64,000 nt of DNA from Comamonas terrae (GCF_001544075.1 NZ_BCNT01000006.1:1-64000); one strand, 5' to 3'; numbered from the stretch's first letter, positions 33,910 through 42,824 are shown. Notes: generated by a model not told the origin, from the letters alone. Numbers and translations: made by a program.

Positions 33910-35913
33910 TCAGGCCATCCAGCACGAGCAGCCCAGCGCACCGAAGAAGCTCTTCGGATCGGAGGACGGCACGCTGGACGCCCAGGCGCTGGCGTGGCTG
34001 TGGCCGTGCAGGCCGCAGCGGGTGCCACAGCCGCAGGCCGCGGCCAGGCTGCGGTAGCGGGCGGGGTTGAGCGAGTTCTTGCCCGCGCCCTCGGGCTCGC
34101 CCCAGGCGCCGTAGCCGCCGAAGCGGCGCACGGGCGACCAGTCGGGCATGGCGGGCGGCAGCGGGTTGTCGTCGTGCTGCTGGAACGGGCCCGCACCATA
34201 GACCACGCGGCCGCCGACCACGGTGAGCTCGGACGTGAGGAACGAGATCTCGTCCTCGGGCACGGTGAAGTAGTCCTTGCTCGGCACCATCAGGTCGGCG
34301 AACTGGCCGACCTCGATGCGGCCGCGCCGGCCTTCCTCGTTGCTGAACCAGGCGACGTTCTCGGTCCACATGCGCAGCGCGGTCTCGCGGTCGAGCAGGT
34401 TGCGCTCGGGGTACATCTGCAGGCCGCCCACGGTCTTGCCGGTGACCATCCACGACAGCGACACCCAGGGGTTGTACGAGGCCACGCGCGTGGCGTCGGT
34501 GCCGGCCGAGGTCTTCACGCCGCGCTCGAGGATTTTCTTGACGGGCGGCGTGGCCTCGGTGGCGCGCGCGCCGTAGCGCTCGCTGAAGTACTCGCCCTGG
34601 TAGGCCATGCGGTGCTGCACGGCAACGCCGCCGCCCAGCGCCGCGATGCGGTCGATGGAGCGGTCGGAGATGGTCTCGGCGTGGTCGAAGAACCAGTTCA
34701 GGCCGGTCAGCGGCGTGTCGCGGTGCACCTTCTCGAATACGTCGAGCGCGCGGCTGATGGTCTCGTCATAGGTCGCGTGCAGGCGCCAGGGCCAGCGGTT
34801 CTGCACCAGCACGCGCACCACTTCCTCCAGGTCGCCCTCCATGCTGGGCGGCATGTCGGGGCGCGGCTGGCGGAAGTCCTCGAAGTCGGCGGCCGAGTAC
34901 ACCAGCATCTCGCCGGCGCCGTTGTGGCGGAAGTAGTCGTCGCCCTGCTTGTATTGGACCGAGGACGTCCACTTCAGGAAATCGGCCTTCTCTTCCTTGG
35001 GCTTTTGCGTGAACAGGTTGTAGGCCAGGCGCACGGTGATCTGGTTGGCATCGGCCAGCTGCTGGATCACCTCGTAGTCCTCGGGATAGTTCTGCATGCC
35101 GCCGCCCGCGTCGATCACGCCGGTCACGCCCAGGCGGTTGAGCTCGCGCATGAAGTGGCGCGTGGAGTTGACCTGGTAGTCCAGCGGCAGCTTGGGCCCC
35201 TTGGCCAGCGTGGCATAGAGGATGGTGGCGTTGGGCTTGGCCAGCAGCAGGCCCGTGGGGTTGCCGTTGGCGTCGCGCACGATCTCGCCGCCGGGCGGCG
35301 CGGGCGTGTCCCGGGTGTAGCCCACGGCGCGCAGCGCGGCGGCGTTGAGCAGGGCGCGGTCGTACAGGTGCAGCAGGAACACCGGCGTGTCGGGCGCGAT
35401 GGCGTTGATCTCGTCGATGGTGGGCAGGCGCTTCTCGACGAACTGGTGCTCTGTGAAGCCGCCGACCACGCGCACCCATTGCGGCGCCGGGGTCATAGCC
35501 ACCTGGCGCTTGAGCATGTCGAGCGCATCGGCCAGCGAGCGCACGCCGTCCCAGCGCAGCTCGAGGTTGAAGTTGAGGCCGCCGCGCACCACATGGGTGT
35601 GGTTGTCGAACAGACCGGGCAGCACGCTGCGGCGCTGCAGGTCGATCCTGCGCGTGCCGCTGCCGGCCAGGGCCAGCACCTCGGCATCGGAGCCGACGGC
35701 GATGAAGCGGCCGTCCTTGACGGCCACGGCCGTGGCCGTGGGCTGGGCCCGGTTCAGCGTGGTGAACCGGCCGTTATGGAAGATGGCGTCGGGCTTGGCG
35801 TCGGGCGTTTGGTCGGTCATGGAGGCTCCTTGGCGTGAGGGGATGCTGCAGCCCAGCAGGCCACCCATGGCCAGGGTGGCGGCAGAGCCCAGGACTTTTC
35901 TGCGCGTGCTCAT
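33910..35913 (-). CDS. YtcJ-like metal-dependent amidohydrolase, predicted lipoprotein
   Basis: A 667-residue amidohydrolase-3 family protein. The N-terminus MSTRRKVLGSAATLAMGGLLGC has twin arginines and a lipobox ending at Cys22. The barrel starts with the metal motif DNHTHVV (His105, His107); WFFDHAE and SAGTDATRVASYNPW are later ligand regions. An ATG at 35820 (residue 32) has its own AAGGAG and would give a cytoplasmic form. The last 40 residues are rich in Cys and His (CGCGTRCGLHGHSH and GALGCSCWMA), an unusual appendage that may bind metal. Substrate is unknown; relatives hydrolyse amide or formamide bonds. Confidence 0.85.
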   Translation of the reverse strand: MSTRRKVLGSAATLAMGGLLGCSIPSRQGASMTDQTPDAKPDAIFHNGRFTTLNRAQPTATAVAVKDGRFIAVGSDAEVLALAGSGTRRIDLQRRSVLPGLFDNHTHVVRGGLNFNLELRWDGVRSLADALDMLKRQVAMTPAPQWVRVVGGFTEHQFVEKRLPTIDEINAIAPDTPVFLLHLYDRALLNAAALRAVGYTRDTPAPPGGEIVRDANGNPTGLLLAKPNATILYATLAKGPKLPLDYQVNSTRHFMRELNRLGVTGVIDAGGGMQNYPEDYEVIQQLADANQITVRLAYNLFTQKPKEEKADFLKWTSSVQYKQGDDYFRHNGAGEMLVYSAADFEDFRQPRPDMPPSMEGDLEEVVRVLVQNRWPWRLHATYDETISRALDVFEKVHRDTPLTGLNWFFDHAETISDRSIDRIAALGGGVAVQHRMAYQGEYFSERYGARATEATPPVKKILERGVKTSAGTDATRVASYNPWVSLSWMVTGKTVGGLQMYPERNLLDRETALRMWTENVAWFSNEEGRRGRIEVGQFADLMVPSKDYFTVPEDEISFLTSELTVVGGRVVYGAGPFQQHDDNPLPPAMPDWSPVRRFGGYGAWGEPEGAGKNSLNPARYRSLAAACGCGTRCGLHGHSHASAWASSVPSSDPKSFFGALGCSCWMA

Positions 35914-35943
35914 GGGACAGTTTCCTTGAAGTGGGGGCCGGTG

Positions 35944-36228
35944 TCAGCCCTGGCGCTGGTCCGCGCCGGGCTTCTGGCAGCCGGGCCTGCCGGGCCTGCC
36001 GGGGAGTTGGCCCAGCACATGCTCGGTGGCCTCGGCCTGCTCGCAGGCGGCGCTGAAGGCCGTGCCCTGCAATAGCTGCTTGCCGACAGGAATGATCTGC
36101 TCGCCCACCAGGATGCCCAGCAGCCCCACCAGGGCCACCAGCGGCGGCGCGGGCGAGCGCACCTGCAGCAGGCTGTAGACCACGCCGACCAGCAGGCCGG
36201 CTCCCAGGGACAGTGCGTAGAGCTTCAT
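35944..36228 (-). CDS. XapX domain membrane protein
   Basis: A 94-residue protein whose first 50 residues match the XapX domain: two hydrophobic helices, LYALSLGAGLLVGVVYSLLQV and PLVALVGLLGILVGEQIIPVG, joined by RSPAPP. The C-terminal 40 residues are polar with two cysteines and a Gly/Pro/Arg stretch. Function unknown. GGAGTGACACC before the ATG is a good binding site. The gene lies 30 bp before the amidohydrolase gene in the operon. Confidence 0.85.
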   Translation of the reverse strand: MKLYALSLGAGLLVGVVYSLLQVRSPAPPLVALVGLLGILVGEQIIPVGKQLLQGTAFSAACEQAEATEHVLGQLPGRPGRPGCQKPGADQRQG

Positions 36229-36267
36229 GGTGTCACTCCTGTGGCGAGGGGCCGCGGCGCGGGGGGG

Positions 36268-36966
36268 TCAGGCCTGGGCGGGGTTGGGGCCGACGGTCTC
36301 GCCGTGCTGCACGCGCTCGGGCGCCTTGTGCACCATGGTGTAGGCATAGTCCACGCCCATGCCGTAGGCGCCGGAGTGCTCGCGCACGATGTCCATCACC
36401 GCGTCGTAGGTGCCGCGGCGCGCCCAGTCGCGCTGCCACTCCAGCAGCACCTGCTGCCAGGTCATGGGCACCACGCCGGCCTGCACCATGCGGTCCATGG
36501 CGTAGTTGTGCGCATCCAGCGAGGTGCCGCCCGAGGCGTCGGCCACCATGTAGATCTCGTAGTCGGTGTCGTGCAGGCACGAGAGCGCGAAGGTGGTGTT
36601 GCAGACCTCGGTCCACAGGCCCGAGACCACGATCTTCTTGCGGCCCTGGGCGGCACCCGCGGCCAGCGCGTCGCGCACGTTCTGGTCGTCCCAGGAGTTC
36701 ATCGAGCTGCGCTCCAACAGCTTGTGTTCGGGAAAGACAGCCAGCAGCTCCGGATAGGTGTGGCCCGAGAAGCTCTCGGTCTCGACCGTGGTGATGGTGG
36801 CCGGGATGCCGAAGGCCTTGGCCGCCTTGGCCAGGCCCACGACATTGTTCTTCAGCACCTGGCGGTCGATGGACTGCACGCCGAAGGCCATCTGCGGCTG
36901 CTGGTCGATGAAGATGATCTGGCTGTTCTGGGGGGTCAGAACTTCGGTGTAGCGGTTCTTGGGCAT
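36268..36966 (-). CDS. ycaC: Isochorismatase-family hydrolase, YcaC-like
   Basis: A 232-residue cysteine hydrolase. Asp21 in IIFIDQQPQMAFGV and the nucleophile Cys122 in SGLWTEVCNTTFALSCL are present; HNYAMDRMVQAGVVPMTWQQVLLEWQRDWARR is the long YcaC-type C-terminal block. YcaC proteins are homo-octamers of unsettled substrate. AAGGAG seven bases before the ATG at 36966 fixes the start. It lies 53 bp downstream of the pirin gene, a frequent pairing. Confidence 0.9.
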   Translation of the reverse strand: MPKNRYTEVLTPQNSQIIFIDQQPQMAFGVQSIDRQVLKNNVVGLAKAAKAFGIPATITTVETESFSGHTYPELLAVFPEHKLLERSSMNSWDDQNVRDALAAGAAQGRKKIVVSGLWTEVCNTTFALSCLHDTDYEIYMVADASGGTSLDAHNYAMDRMVQAGVVPMTWQQVLLEWQRDWARRGTYDAVMDIVREHSGAYGMGVDYAYTMVHKAPERVQHGETVGPNPAQA

Positions 36967-37019
36967 GGTGAACTCCTTGAGGGTGGTGAAGGGTGGGTGA
37001 AGGAAACGGGGGAGAAAAC

Positions 37020-37730
37020 TCAATGCACCGCGCCGGCATCGACCAGCACGATCTCGGCGTCTTCGCTCGCGGTGATGCGCAGGCTCTTCTCGGCATGCAC
37101 CGCGGCGCCGTCGCGGGCATCCAGCGGCACGCCATTGACCTCGGCGCGGCCCTTGGCCAGCACCAGGTAGCCATAGCGGTCGCCTTCGGCGAACCGGTAT
37201 TCGGCGCTCTCGCCGGCCTTGAGCGTGGCGCCCAGCACGCGGGCGTCGGCGCGGATCGGCAGCGCGTCGTCGTCGCCTTCGGCGCCGCTGGCCAGCGTCA
37301 CGAAGCGGCCGGCGCGGTCGTCCTTGGGGAAAGGCTTGGTACCCCAGGCCGGCCGCTCGCCCTGCCGGTCGGGCAGGATCCAGATCTGGAAGATGCGAGT
37401 GACGCCGGGTTCCAGGTTGTATTCGGAGTGGCGGATACCCGTGCCCGCACTCATCACCTGCACGTCGCCGGCCACCGTACGGCCCTGGTTGCCCAGGTTG
37501 TCGCGGTGGGTGATGGCACCTTCGCGCACATAGGTGATGATTTCCATGTCGGCATGGGGGTGCGGCGGAAAGCCCGAGCCGGGGGCGATGGTGTCGTCGT
37601 TCCACACCCGCAGCGCACCCCAGTGGACACGCTCGGGGTCGTGGTATTCGGCAAAGGAAAAATGGTGCCTGGCGTCGAGCCAGCCATGGTGGGCGGCGCC
37701 CAGGCTTTCCAGGGGACGGCGTTCGATCAT
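37020..37730 (-). CDS. Pirin-family protein (YhhW-like)
   Basis: A 236-residue bicupin. The metal-binding motif of the first cupin is GFPPHPHADMEIITYVREGAITHRDNLGN, with three histidines and a glutamate, followed by VMSAGTGIRHSEYN. Some members oxidise quercetin. GGAGAACACC supports the ATG. It is the first gene of the eight-gene operon and divergent from a LysR gene 167 bp away. Confidence 0.92.
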   Translation of the reverse strand: MIERRPLESLGAAHHGWLDARHHFSFAEYHDPERVHWGALRVWNDDTIAPGSGFPPHPHADMEIITYVREGAITHRDNLGNQGRTVAGDVQVMSAGTGIRHSEYNLEPGVTRIFQIWILPDRQGERPAWGTKPFPKDDRAGRFVTLASGAEGDDDALPIRADARVLGATLKAGESAEYRFAEGDRYGYLVLAKGRAEVNGVPLDARDGAAVHAEKSLRITASEDAEIVLVDAGAVH

Positions 37731-37804
37731 GGTGTTCTCCTGCGGACTCGTTGATGCAATGGAGCCAGTCTAGGAACCGCAGATCACGCTGAGAAGCCAA
37801 GGAC

Positions 37805-37814
37805 TGGAATTCCA
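37805..37814. promoter_or_regulatory. Palindrome TGGAATTCCA in the pirin/LysR gap
   Basis: A perfect ten-base palindrome between the divergent pirin and LysR starts. A second inverted pair, GGCATG and CATGCC with a six-base spacer, follows near 37826-37843. Either could be the LysR operator. Confidence 0.4.
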
Positions 37815-37897
37815 TCCTTTCCGTTTTTGGCATGCGCCGCCATGCCGACTGCTGGCATATTGCGGGCTGTCCTCCCTATCTCTGCTCCATAGCCACC

Positions 37898-38833
37898 ATG
37901 AACAAACTGCCAGACCTGGAAGCGTGGGCTATCTTTGCCAAGGTCGCGGAAACCGGCTCCTTCGCGCGCACCGCGGCCGAGTTCTCGCTGTCCCAGGCCA
38001 CTGTGTCCAAGGCCGTCTCGCGGCTGGAAGCGCGCATGAAGACCACGCTGTTCCACCGCACCTCACGCCGCCTGTCGCTGACCGCCAATGGCCACGCGGC
38101 GCTGGAGCGCGCCGCGCGCATCCTCGAGGAGGGCCAGGCCGTCGAGGCCGAGGTGGCAGAGCAGTCCACCAGCCTGCGCGGCCTGATCCGCCTGTCCGCA
38201 CCCATGTCCTTCGGCCTCGCGCGGCTGGCGCCGGTGCTGCCCGGCTTTCTGCAGGCCCACCCCGACGTGGAGCTGGACGTGCACTTCAACGACCAGCAGG
38301 TGGATCTGATCGGCGACCGGTTCGATCTTTCGCTGCGCATCGCCACCATGGTGGATTCCAGCCTGCTGGCGCGCCAGCTGTGCAAGGTGCGCATCCTGCT
38401 CGTGGGCTCGCCGGAGTACTTCGCGCGCCACGGCCGGCCCCGCCACCCCAGCGACCTGGCGCACCACAAGGCGCTGCAGTACAGCTACCAGCGCAGCGGC
38501 ACGCACTGGCGCTTCAAGCATGCGCGGCATGGCGAGTTCACGCAGTCGATGGCGGTGCAGATGCAGGCCAACAACGCCGACGCGCTGACGCCCGCGCTGC
38601 TGGCAGGCCTGGGCGTGGCGCTGCAGCCGGCCTTCCTGGCCTGGCCGGCGCTGCAGACCGGCGCGCTGGAGGCCGTGATGGAGGACTGGCAGGTGGACCC
38701 GATCGCGCTGCACATCCTGACGCCCCCGGGCCGCAACCGCCCGGCGCGCGTGCAGGCCCTGATCGAGCACCTGGCCGAGGCCTTCGCCAGCGAACCCTGG
38801 GCCGGCGTGGCGGAGCTGGTGCGGCCGCTCTGA
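37898..38833 (+). CDS. LysR-family regulator, divergent from the pirin operon
   Basis: A 311-residue LysR protein: ETGSFARTAAEFSLSQATVSKAVSRLEARMKTTLFHRTSRRLSLT is the winged helix-turn-helix, and RLSAPMSFGLARLAPVLPGFLQAHPDVELDVHFND opens the effector domain. The subgroup resembles regulators beside pirin/YcaC genes elsewhere. The ATG at 37898 has a weak binding site, but the family starts here. It most likely activates the operon at 31428-37730. Confidence 0.88.
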   Translation: MNKLPDLEAWAIFAKVAETGSFARTAAEFSLSQATVSKAVSRLEARMKTTLFHRTSRRLSLTANGHAALERAARILEEGQAVEAEVAEQSTSLRGLIRLSAPMSFGLARLAPVLPGFLQAHPDVELDVHFNDQQVDLIGDRFDLSLRIATMVDSSLLARQLCKVRILLVGSPEYFARHGRPRHPSDLAHHKALQYSYQRSGTHWRFKHARHGEFTQSMAVQMQANNADALTPALLAGLGVALQPAFLAWPALQTGALEAVMEDWQVDPIALHILTPPGRNRPARVQALIEHLAEAFASEPWAGVAELVRPL

Positions 38834-38839
38834 GCCGGA

Positions 38840-39481
38840 CTACTTCGCCCGCGCCGGCCGGCGCACGGCCCGGAGCCTGCCACTGGCCCCTCCGCCGCAG
38901 AAGAAGCGCTCTCCGCCGTCGGACTCCAGCCCCGACACGCCCAGCCCTGCGGGCATCTCCAGCCGCTCCAGCACCGCGCCGCTGCCGGGGTCGATGTGCC
39001 GCAGCTCGCTCTGCTCGCCCTCCCAGGTGCCGTGCCACAGCTCGCCGTCCACCCAGGTGACGCCGGTGACGAAGCGGTTCGAGGCGATGGTGCGCAGCAC
39101 CTCCCCCGTCTCCGGGTCGATCTGGTGGATCTTGCGCTCCTGGTACTGCCCCACCCACAGCGAGCCCTCGGCCCAGGCCAGGCCCGAGTCGCCGCCGCCG
39201 CCGGGCGCGGGGATGGTGGCCAGCACGCGGCTGGTGGCCGGGTCGATCTTCTGGATGCGGTTCTCGGCGATCTGGAACAGGTGCCGGCCATCGAAGGCCG
39301 TGCCCGCGTGGCCCTGCACGTCGAGGCTGCGCACGATCTGGCCGCTGTCGGGATCGAGCGCCTGGATGTGGTCGCCGGTGGCGAACCAGACCTGCCGGCC
39401 GTCGTAGGACACGCCATGCACATGCGTGACGCCGTCAAACGGCCCGTACTCGCGGATGATTTCTGCGGTGGATGCTTTCAT
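38840..39481 (-). CDS. Small cytoplasmic beta-propeller protein (YVTN/glutamine-cyclotransferase-like)
   Basis: A 213-residue protein of repeated blade motifs such as VWFATGDHIQALDPDSGQIVRSLD, LFQIAENRIQKIDPATSRVLATI and LWVGQYQERKIHQIDPETGEVLRTI, roughly every 40-45 residues, giving about five blades. There is no signal peptide. The repeats recall YncE-like and glutaminyl-cyclotransferase propellers; enzymatic residues cannot be assigned. AGGAGTCCCGC precedes the ATG. It lies 36 bp downstream of a TPR/winged-helix gene. Confidence 0.7.
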   Translation of the reverse strand: MKASTAEIIREYGPFDGVTHVHGVSYDGRQVWFATGDHIQALDPDSGQIVRSLDVQGHAGTAFDGRHLFQIAENRIQKIDPATSRVLATIPAPGGGGDSGLAWAEGSLWVGQYQERKIHQIDPETGEVLRTIASNRFVTGVTWVDGELWHGTWEGEQSELRHIDPGSGAVLERLEMPAGLGVSGLESDGGERFFCGGGASGRLRAVRRPARAK

Positions 39482-39517
39482 GCGGGACTCCTGAAAGTTG
39501 CGTTCGGTCAGTCCATG

Positions 39518-40750
39518 CTAGCCACCCGGCAGCGCAGCGGGGAGTAACAAAGTCGTCGTGAATCCCGGCACGGGCTGGCTCAGCCAGCGGCGCGCACGGC
39601 CGCGTCCCACGGGCTGCGCCAGGCCGCCGGCCGCCAGCGCGTCCAGCGCTCTCTGCACGCTACGCTGGCTGGCGCCCACCGCCAGCGCCAGGGCCGAGCT
39701 GGCCCAGGCCTCGCCATCGGACAGCAGCGCCAGCACCGCCCCATCCACCGCGCCCTGGGCCGTTTCCACGGGCCGCGCCAGCACGGCCACAGGCTGATGG
39801 CGAGGCACCAGCACAAAGCCCTGCGCCGTGGCGCGCACGCCGGCCAGCGGCCGCAGCAGCCGGCGCAGCCGCCCCAGCTCGACGCGCAGGCGTGCGCGGT
39901 ACGACTCGTCGGCCTCGCGGGCCCGGAACACCCGCGCCGCCAGCGCATCGCGCGACACATCGGCCGGCCAGGCCTCGGCCAGCAGGCGCGCCAGCGCAAA
40001 CAGCACCGGCCGGCCCGTCAGCGGCACGACCACATCGCCCGCACGCACGGCATGGCGGCAGGCATCGACCACCAGCGTGCCGGAGGCGAACAGGGCCTCG
40101 ACCTCGCCCAGCGCCAGCAGGCGCCCGGCCTGCGCTTTCTGCACCAGCCGCGCCGCGGGCGCGTCCAGGGCCGCGGCGGCGCGCTCCACCTCGACCTCCA
40201 GCGCCGCAATGCCCGCGCTGCCTGCCGCCTGCGCGGCCTGGGCCAGCGCCGTGCACGCCGCCCCGGTATCCAGCCGCCGCATGGCCATGCCCGCCACGGC
40301 CAGTTCGTGGACAGTCCTCAGCATCGGCGGCAGCAGCGCCGGCTGCTGTCCCTCGAGCAGGCGCTCGGCCTCGCCCAGGCGGCCCACCAGCAGGCAGTGC
40401 CGGATTTCCAGGTAGCGCGCATGCGCGGCATTCACCGGGTCGCCGCGCGCCTGCAGCGTGGCGCGCGCCGCATCCAGCCGGCGGGCCGGCCAGCCCAGGT
40501 TGCGCTGGGCCAGCGCGATCTCGGCCTCGGCCACCACGCAGCGGGCGCGGGCCACGGCCTCGCGGGCGCCAAAGGCGCGCGCCGCGCTGCGCACCAGGGC
40601 CCTGGCCCGCTCCAGGTCGCCCAGCTGCGCCATGGCGATGCCGCGCAGCGCGAGCGCCGGTGCATCGCTGCGCAGGGCAATCCGGTTCAGCGCGCCGAAC
40701 GGGTCGCCGGCCGCCAGCGCGCGGGCCGCCGCCGCGATCAGGGAATCCAT
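39518..40750 (-). CDS. TPR-like protein with C-terminal winged-helix domains
   Basis: A 410-residue, very alanine/arginine-rich protein. Residues 1-200 are helical repeats (for example LGDLERARALVRSAARAFGAREAVARAR). Around residues 225-320 is a segment like transcriptional-regulator C-terminal domains (PVLFALARLLAEAWPADVSRDALAARVFRAREADESYRARLRVELGRLRRLL), and residues 335-395 form a helix-turn-helix (ASSALALAVGASQRSVQRALDALAAGGL). It looks like a transcription regulator; its likely target is the propeller gene downstream. No strong binding site precedes the ATG. Confidence 0.6.
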   Translation of the reverse strand: MDSLIAAAARALAAGDPFGALNRIALRSDAPALALRGIAMAQLGDLERARALVRSAARAFGAREAVARARCVVAEAEIALAQRNLGWPARRLDAARATLQARGDPVNAAHARYLEIRHCLLVGRLGEAERLLEGQQPALLPPMLRTVHELAVAGMAMRRLDTGAACTALAQAAQAAGSAGIAALEVEVERAAAALDAPAARLVQKAQAGRLLALGEVEALFASGTLVVDACRHAVRAGDVVVPLTGRPVLFALARLLAEAWPADVSRDALAARVFRAREADESYRARLRVELGRLRRLLRPLAGVRATAQGFVLVPRHQPVAVLARPVETAQGAVDGAVLALLSDGEAWASSALALAVGASQRSVQRALDALAAGGLAQPVGRGRARRWLSQPVPGFTTTLLLPAALPGG

Positions 40751-40863
40751 GCCAGTACCGCCACATCCGCCATGCCGCAGAGCCCTTCACAATGGCCGCC
40801 CTGGAAAGCGCGGCCCCGGCAACAAGGGGCAGGCACCTGCGCCATGCAGGCCTGCCTTGAAAT

Positions 40864-41223
40864 TCAGAAATGGTACTGAATCCAGCGGCACAGCATGTGT
40901 CGCGCCATGGCCGGATCAAACGGCTGCGACGGACTTTGTCCGGCCAGCGCCTCTATGTCCCGCAAGGCCTGCGCACGCTGCATGCGCAAGCCATGCGGCA
41001 GGTCCTGGCCACGCAGCCGCAAGGCGCTGGCTTCCGCGCAATCGTGCTCGCGCAGCAGGAAGGCGAATTCATCCAGCCTCTGCTGGAAGGCCCAGCCCTG
41101 CGCGCCGCCCTGCTCCAGGTCGGACTGGATGGATCTGCACATTTCCAGAAGCTCAATGTGCTGGGCATCCAGCACAGGGTCCTGCACGCTCATGCGGCAA
41201 GACCAATGAGGGATGGAAGTCAT
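40864..41223 (-). CDS. Hemerythrin-like protein, short C-terminus
   Basis: A 119-residue helical protein with hemerythrin landmarks: IPHWSCRMSVQDPVLDAQHIELLEMC (first Trp-Ser and His), FLLREHDCAEASALR (His and Glu) and MLCRWIQYHF at the end, where full-length members continue with the last iron-ligand aspartate. The HxxxH pair is also altered (LPHGLRMQR). It may bind iron poorly or be a degenerate relative of bacteriohemerythrins. AAGGAG eight bases before the ATG at 41223 is convincing. Confidence 0.55.
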   Translation of the reverse strand: MTSIPHWSCRMSVQDPVLDAQHIELLEMCRSIQSDLEQGGAQGWAFQQRLDEFAFLLREHDCAEASALRLRGQDLPHGLRMQRAQALRDIEALAGQSPSQPFDPAMARHMLCRWIQYHF

Positions 41224-41540
41224 GTCGCTGCTCCTTCGGCCGCATTGGAAGCCGATTGTCCCGGAGCCGGTTCCTGCCGCCGGGCAGAAACCCTGACCCC
41301 GGCCAGCCTTCCCCTCCTGCATGCCGGACATGAAAACTCCGGCTTGGCCGGACGGGGCAAGGGAAAGCGGGAAACCCGGGAATTACCCGCTTGTGCAGCA
41401 AACGGATATTCCGGCGTTTTTCCCGCAGGCCAGTGCCTAAAATCCTCCGGCCCGCTTCTCCCTGGACACATGGAGCCGGGCATCTGCATGCACGCCACCC
41501 GTCCCGGGAAATCGCCGCATGCGCCAACGGATACGCAAAC
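41224..41540. other. Intergenic region upstream of the amidase gene
   Basis: About 317 bases between divergently transcribed genes. GCGGG...CCCGC arms near 41370-41391 could form a hairpin. I see no riboswitch, RNA gene or credible small ORF. Confidence 0.4.
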
Positions 41541-42824
41541 ATGACGCTTCACACCACCGGCCTCCCTCCACTGAACGCAGAGCGTCTGTGGCGCCGCATC
41601 GAGACACTTTCCACCTTCACGCTGCCTGATGCACCCTGGACCCGCCGGGCCTTCTCGCCGGAATTCGAACAGGCGCGCCGCTGGCTGGCCGAAGAATTCA
41701 GTAACGCCGGCATGGCGGTCCGCCTGGATGAGGGCGGCAACCTCGTGGGCCGCCTGCCCGCGGCAGCGGGCGCCGCACCGCGCGCGCCCATCGTCACGGG
41801 CTCGCACTGCGACACCGTGATGATGGGGGGCCGCTTCGACGGCATCATCGGCGTGCTGGCCGGCATCGAGGTCGCACACACGCTGCACGAGAACGGGATC
41901 GCGCTGCAGCACCCGTTCGAAGTGATCGATTTTCTTTCCGAGGAGCCCAGCGACTACGGCATCTCCTGCATAGGCAGCCGCGCCATTTCGGGCAAGCTGG
42001 GCCCGGACATGCTGGCCGCAACGAACCCGCAGGGCGAAACGCTGGCGCAGGGGATGCGCCGCATCGGCGCCAGGCCCGAAGCCCTGATCGGCCCGCTGCG
42101 CGGCAAGGGCAGCACGGCAGCCTTCGTGGAACTGCACATCGAGCAGGGCCCGGTGCTGGAGCGCAGCCAGCTGCCCATCGGCGTGGTCACCAACATCGTG
42201 GGCATACGCCGCGTCGCGTTCACCGTGCGCGGCCAGGCCGACCATGCGGGCACCACGCCCATGGACATCCGTCAGGACGCGCTGGCCGGTGCCGCCTGCA
42301 TCATCGGCGCAGCCAACCGCAAGGCCTGGGCGCTGGCCGGCCAACCGCACTATGTGGTGGCCACCGTGGGGCGCCTGTCGCTGACGCCCAACGCCTCCAA
42401 TGCCGTGCCCGGCCTGGTCGAGATGACGATGGAAGTGCGCAGCGACAACGCCGGCGTGCTGGCATCCTTTCCCGAGGAACTGTTTGCCGAGGTCCGGCCC
42501 GCGCTGGCCGGCCTGCGCGTGCAGGCCGACATGCATGAGGTAAGCCGTTCCCAGCCCACCGACTGCCAGGAACTGGTGATGCAGGGCATAGAGCAGGCCT
42601 GCAGGCAGCTTGGCTACGCCAGCATGCGCATGCCCAGCGGCGCAGGCCATGACGCCGTCTACATGGCGGCCACCGGCCCCATCGGCATGATCTTCATTCC
42701 CTGCCTGCAGGGACGCAGCCACGCACCGGAAGAATGGATAGAGCCCGCACAGCTGCTCGACGGCACCCGGGTGCTGTATCAGACGGTCCGCGTGCTGGAT
42801 GAACAGCTGGCCGCCCTGTCATGA
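41541..42824 (+). CDS. M20-family amidase: N-carbamoyl-L-amino-acid hydrolase or allantoate amidohydrolase
   Basis: A 427-residue Zn/Mn-dependent hydantoinase/carbamoylase family enzyme. Metal ligands lie in GSHCDTVMMGGRFDG (His, Asp), DFLSEEPSDYG (Glu), ELHIEQGPVLE (His) and GAGHDAVYMA (His). It releases ammonia and CO2 from N-carbamoyl amino acids, ureidoglycolate or allantoate; the sequence does not separate these. No other hydantoin or purine genes adjoin. Start from the family N-terminus at 41541; there is no strong binding site. Confidence 0.88.
   Translation: MTLHTTGLPPLNAERLWRRIETLSTFTLPDAPWTRRAFSPEFEQARRWLAEEFSNAGMAVRLDEGGNLVGRLPAAAGAAPRAPIVTGSHCDTVMMGGRFDGIIGVLAGIEVAHTLHENGIALQHPFEVIDFLSEEPSDYGISCIGSRAISGKLGPDMLAATNPQGETLAQGMRRIGARPEALIGPLRGKGSTAAFVELHIEQGPVLERSQLPIGVVTNIVGIRRVAFTVRGQADHAGTTPMDIRQDALAGAACIIGAANRKAWALAGQPHYVVATVGRLSLTPNASNAVPGLVEMTMEVRSDNAGVLASFPEELFAEVRPALAGLRVQADMHEVSRSQPTDCQELVMQGIEQACRQLGYASMRMPSGAGHDAVYMAATGPIGMIFIPCLQGRSHAPEEWIEPAQLLDGTRVLYQTVRVLDEQLAALS

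Noticed and set aside
36071-36090. AATAGCTGCTTGCC inside the XapX gene as another repeat copy
   Set aside because: Only the first nine bases match and no palindromic partner follows.
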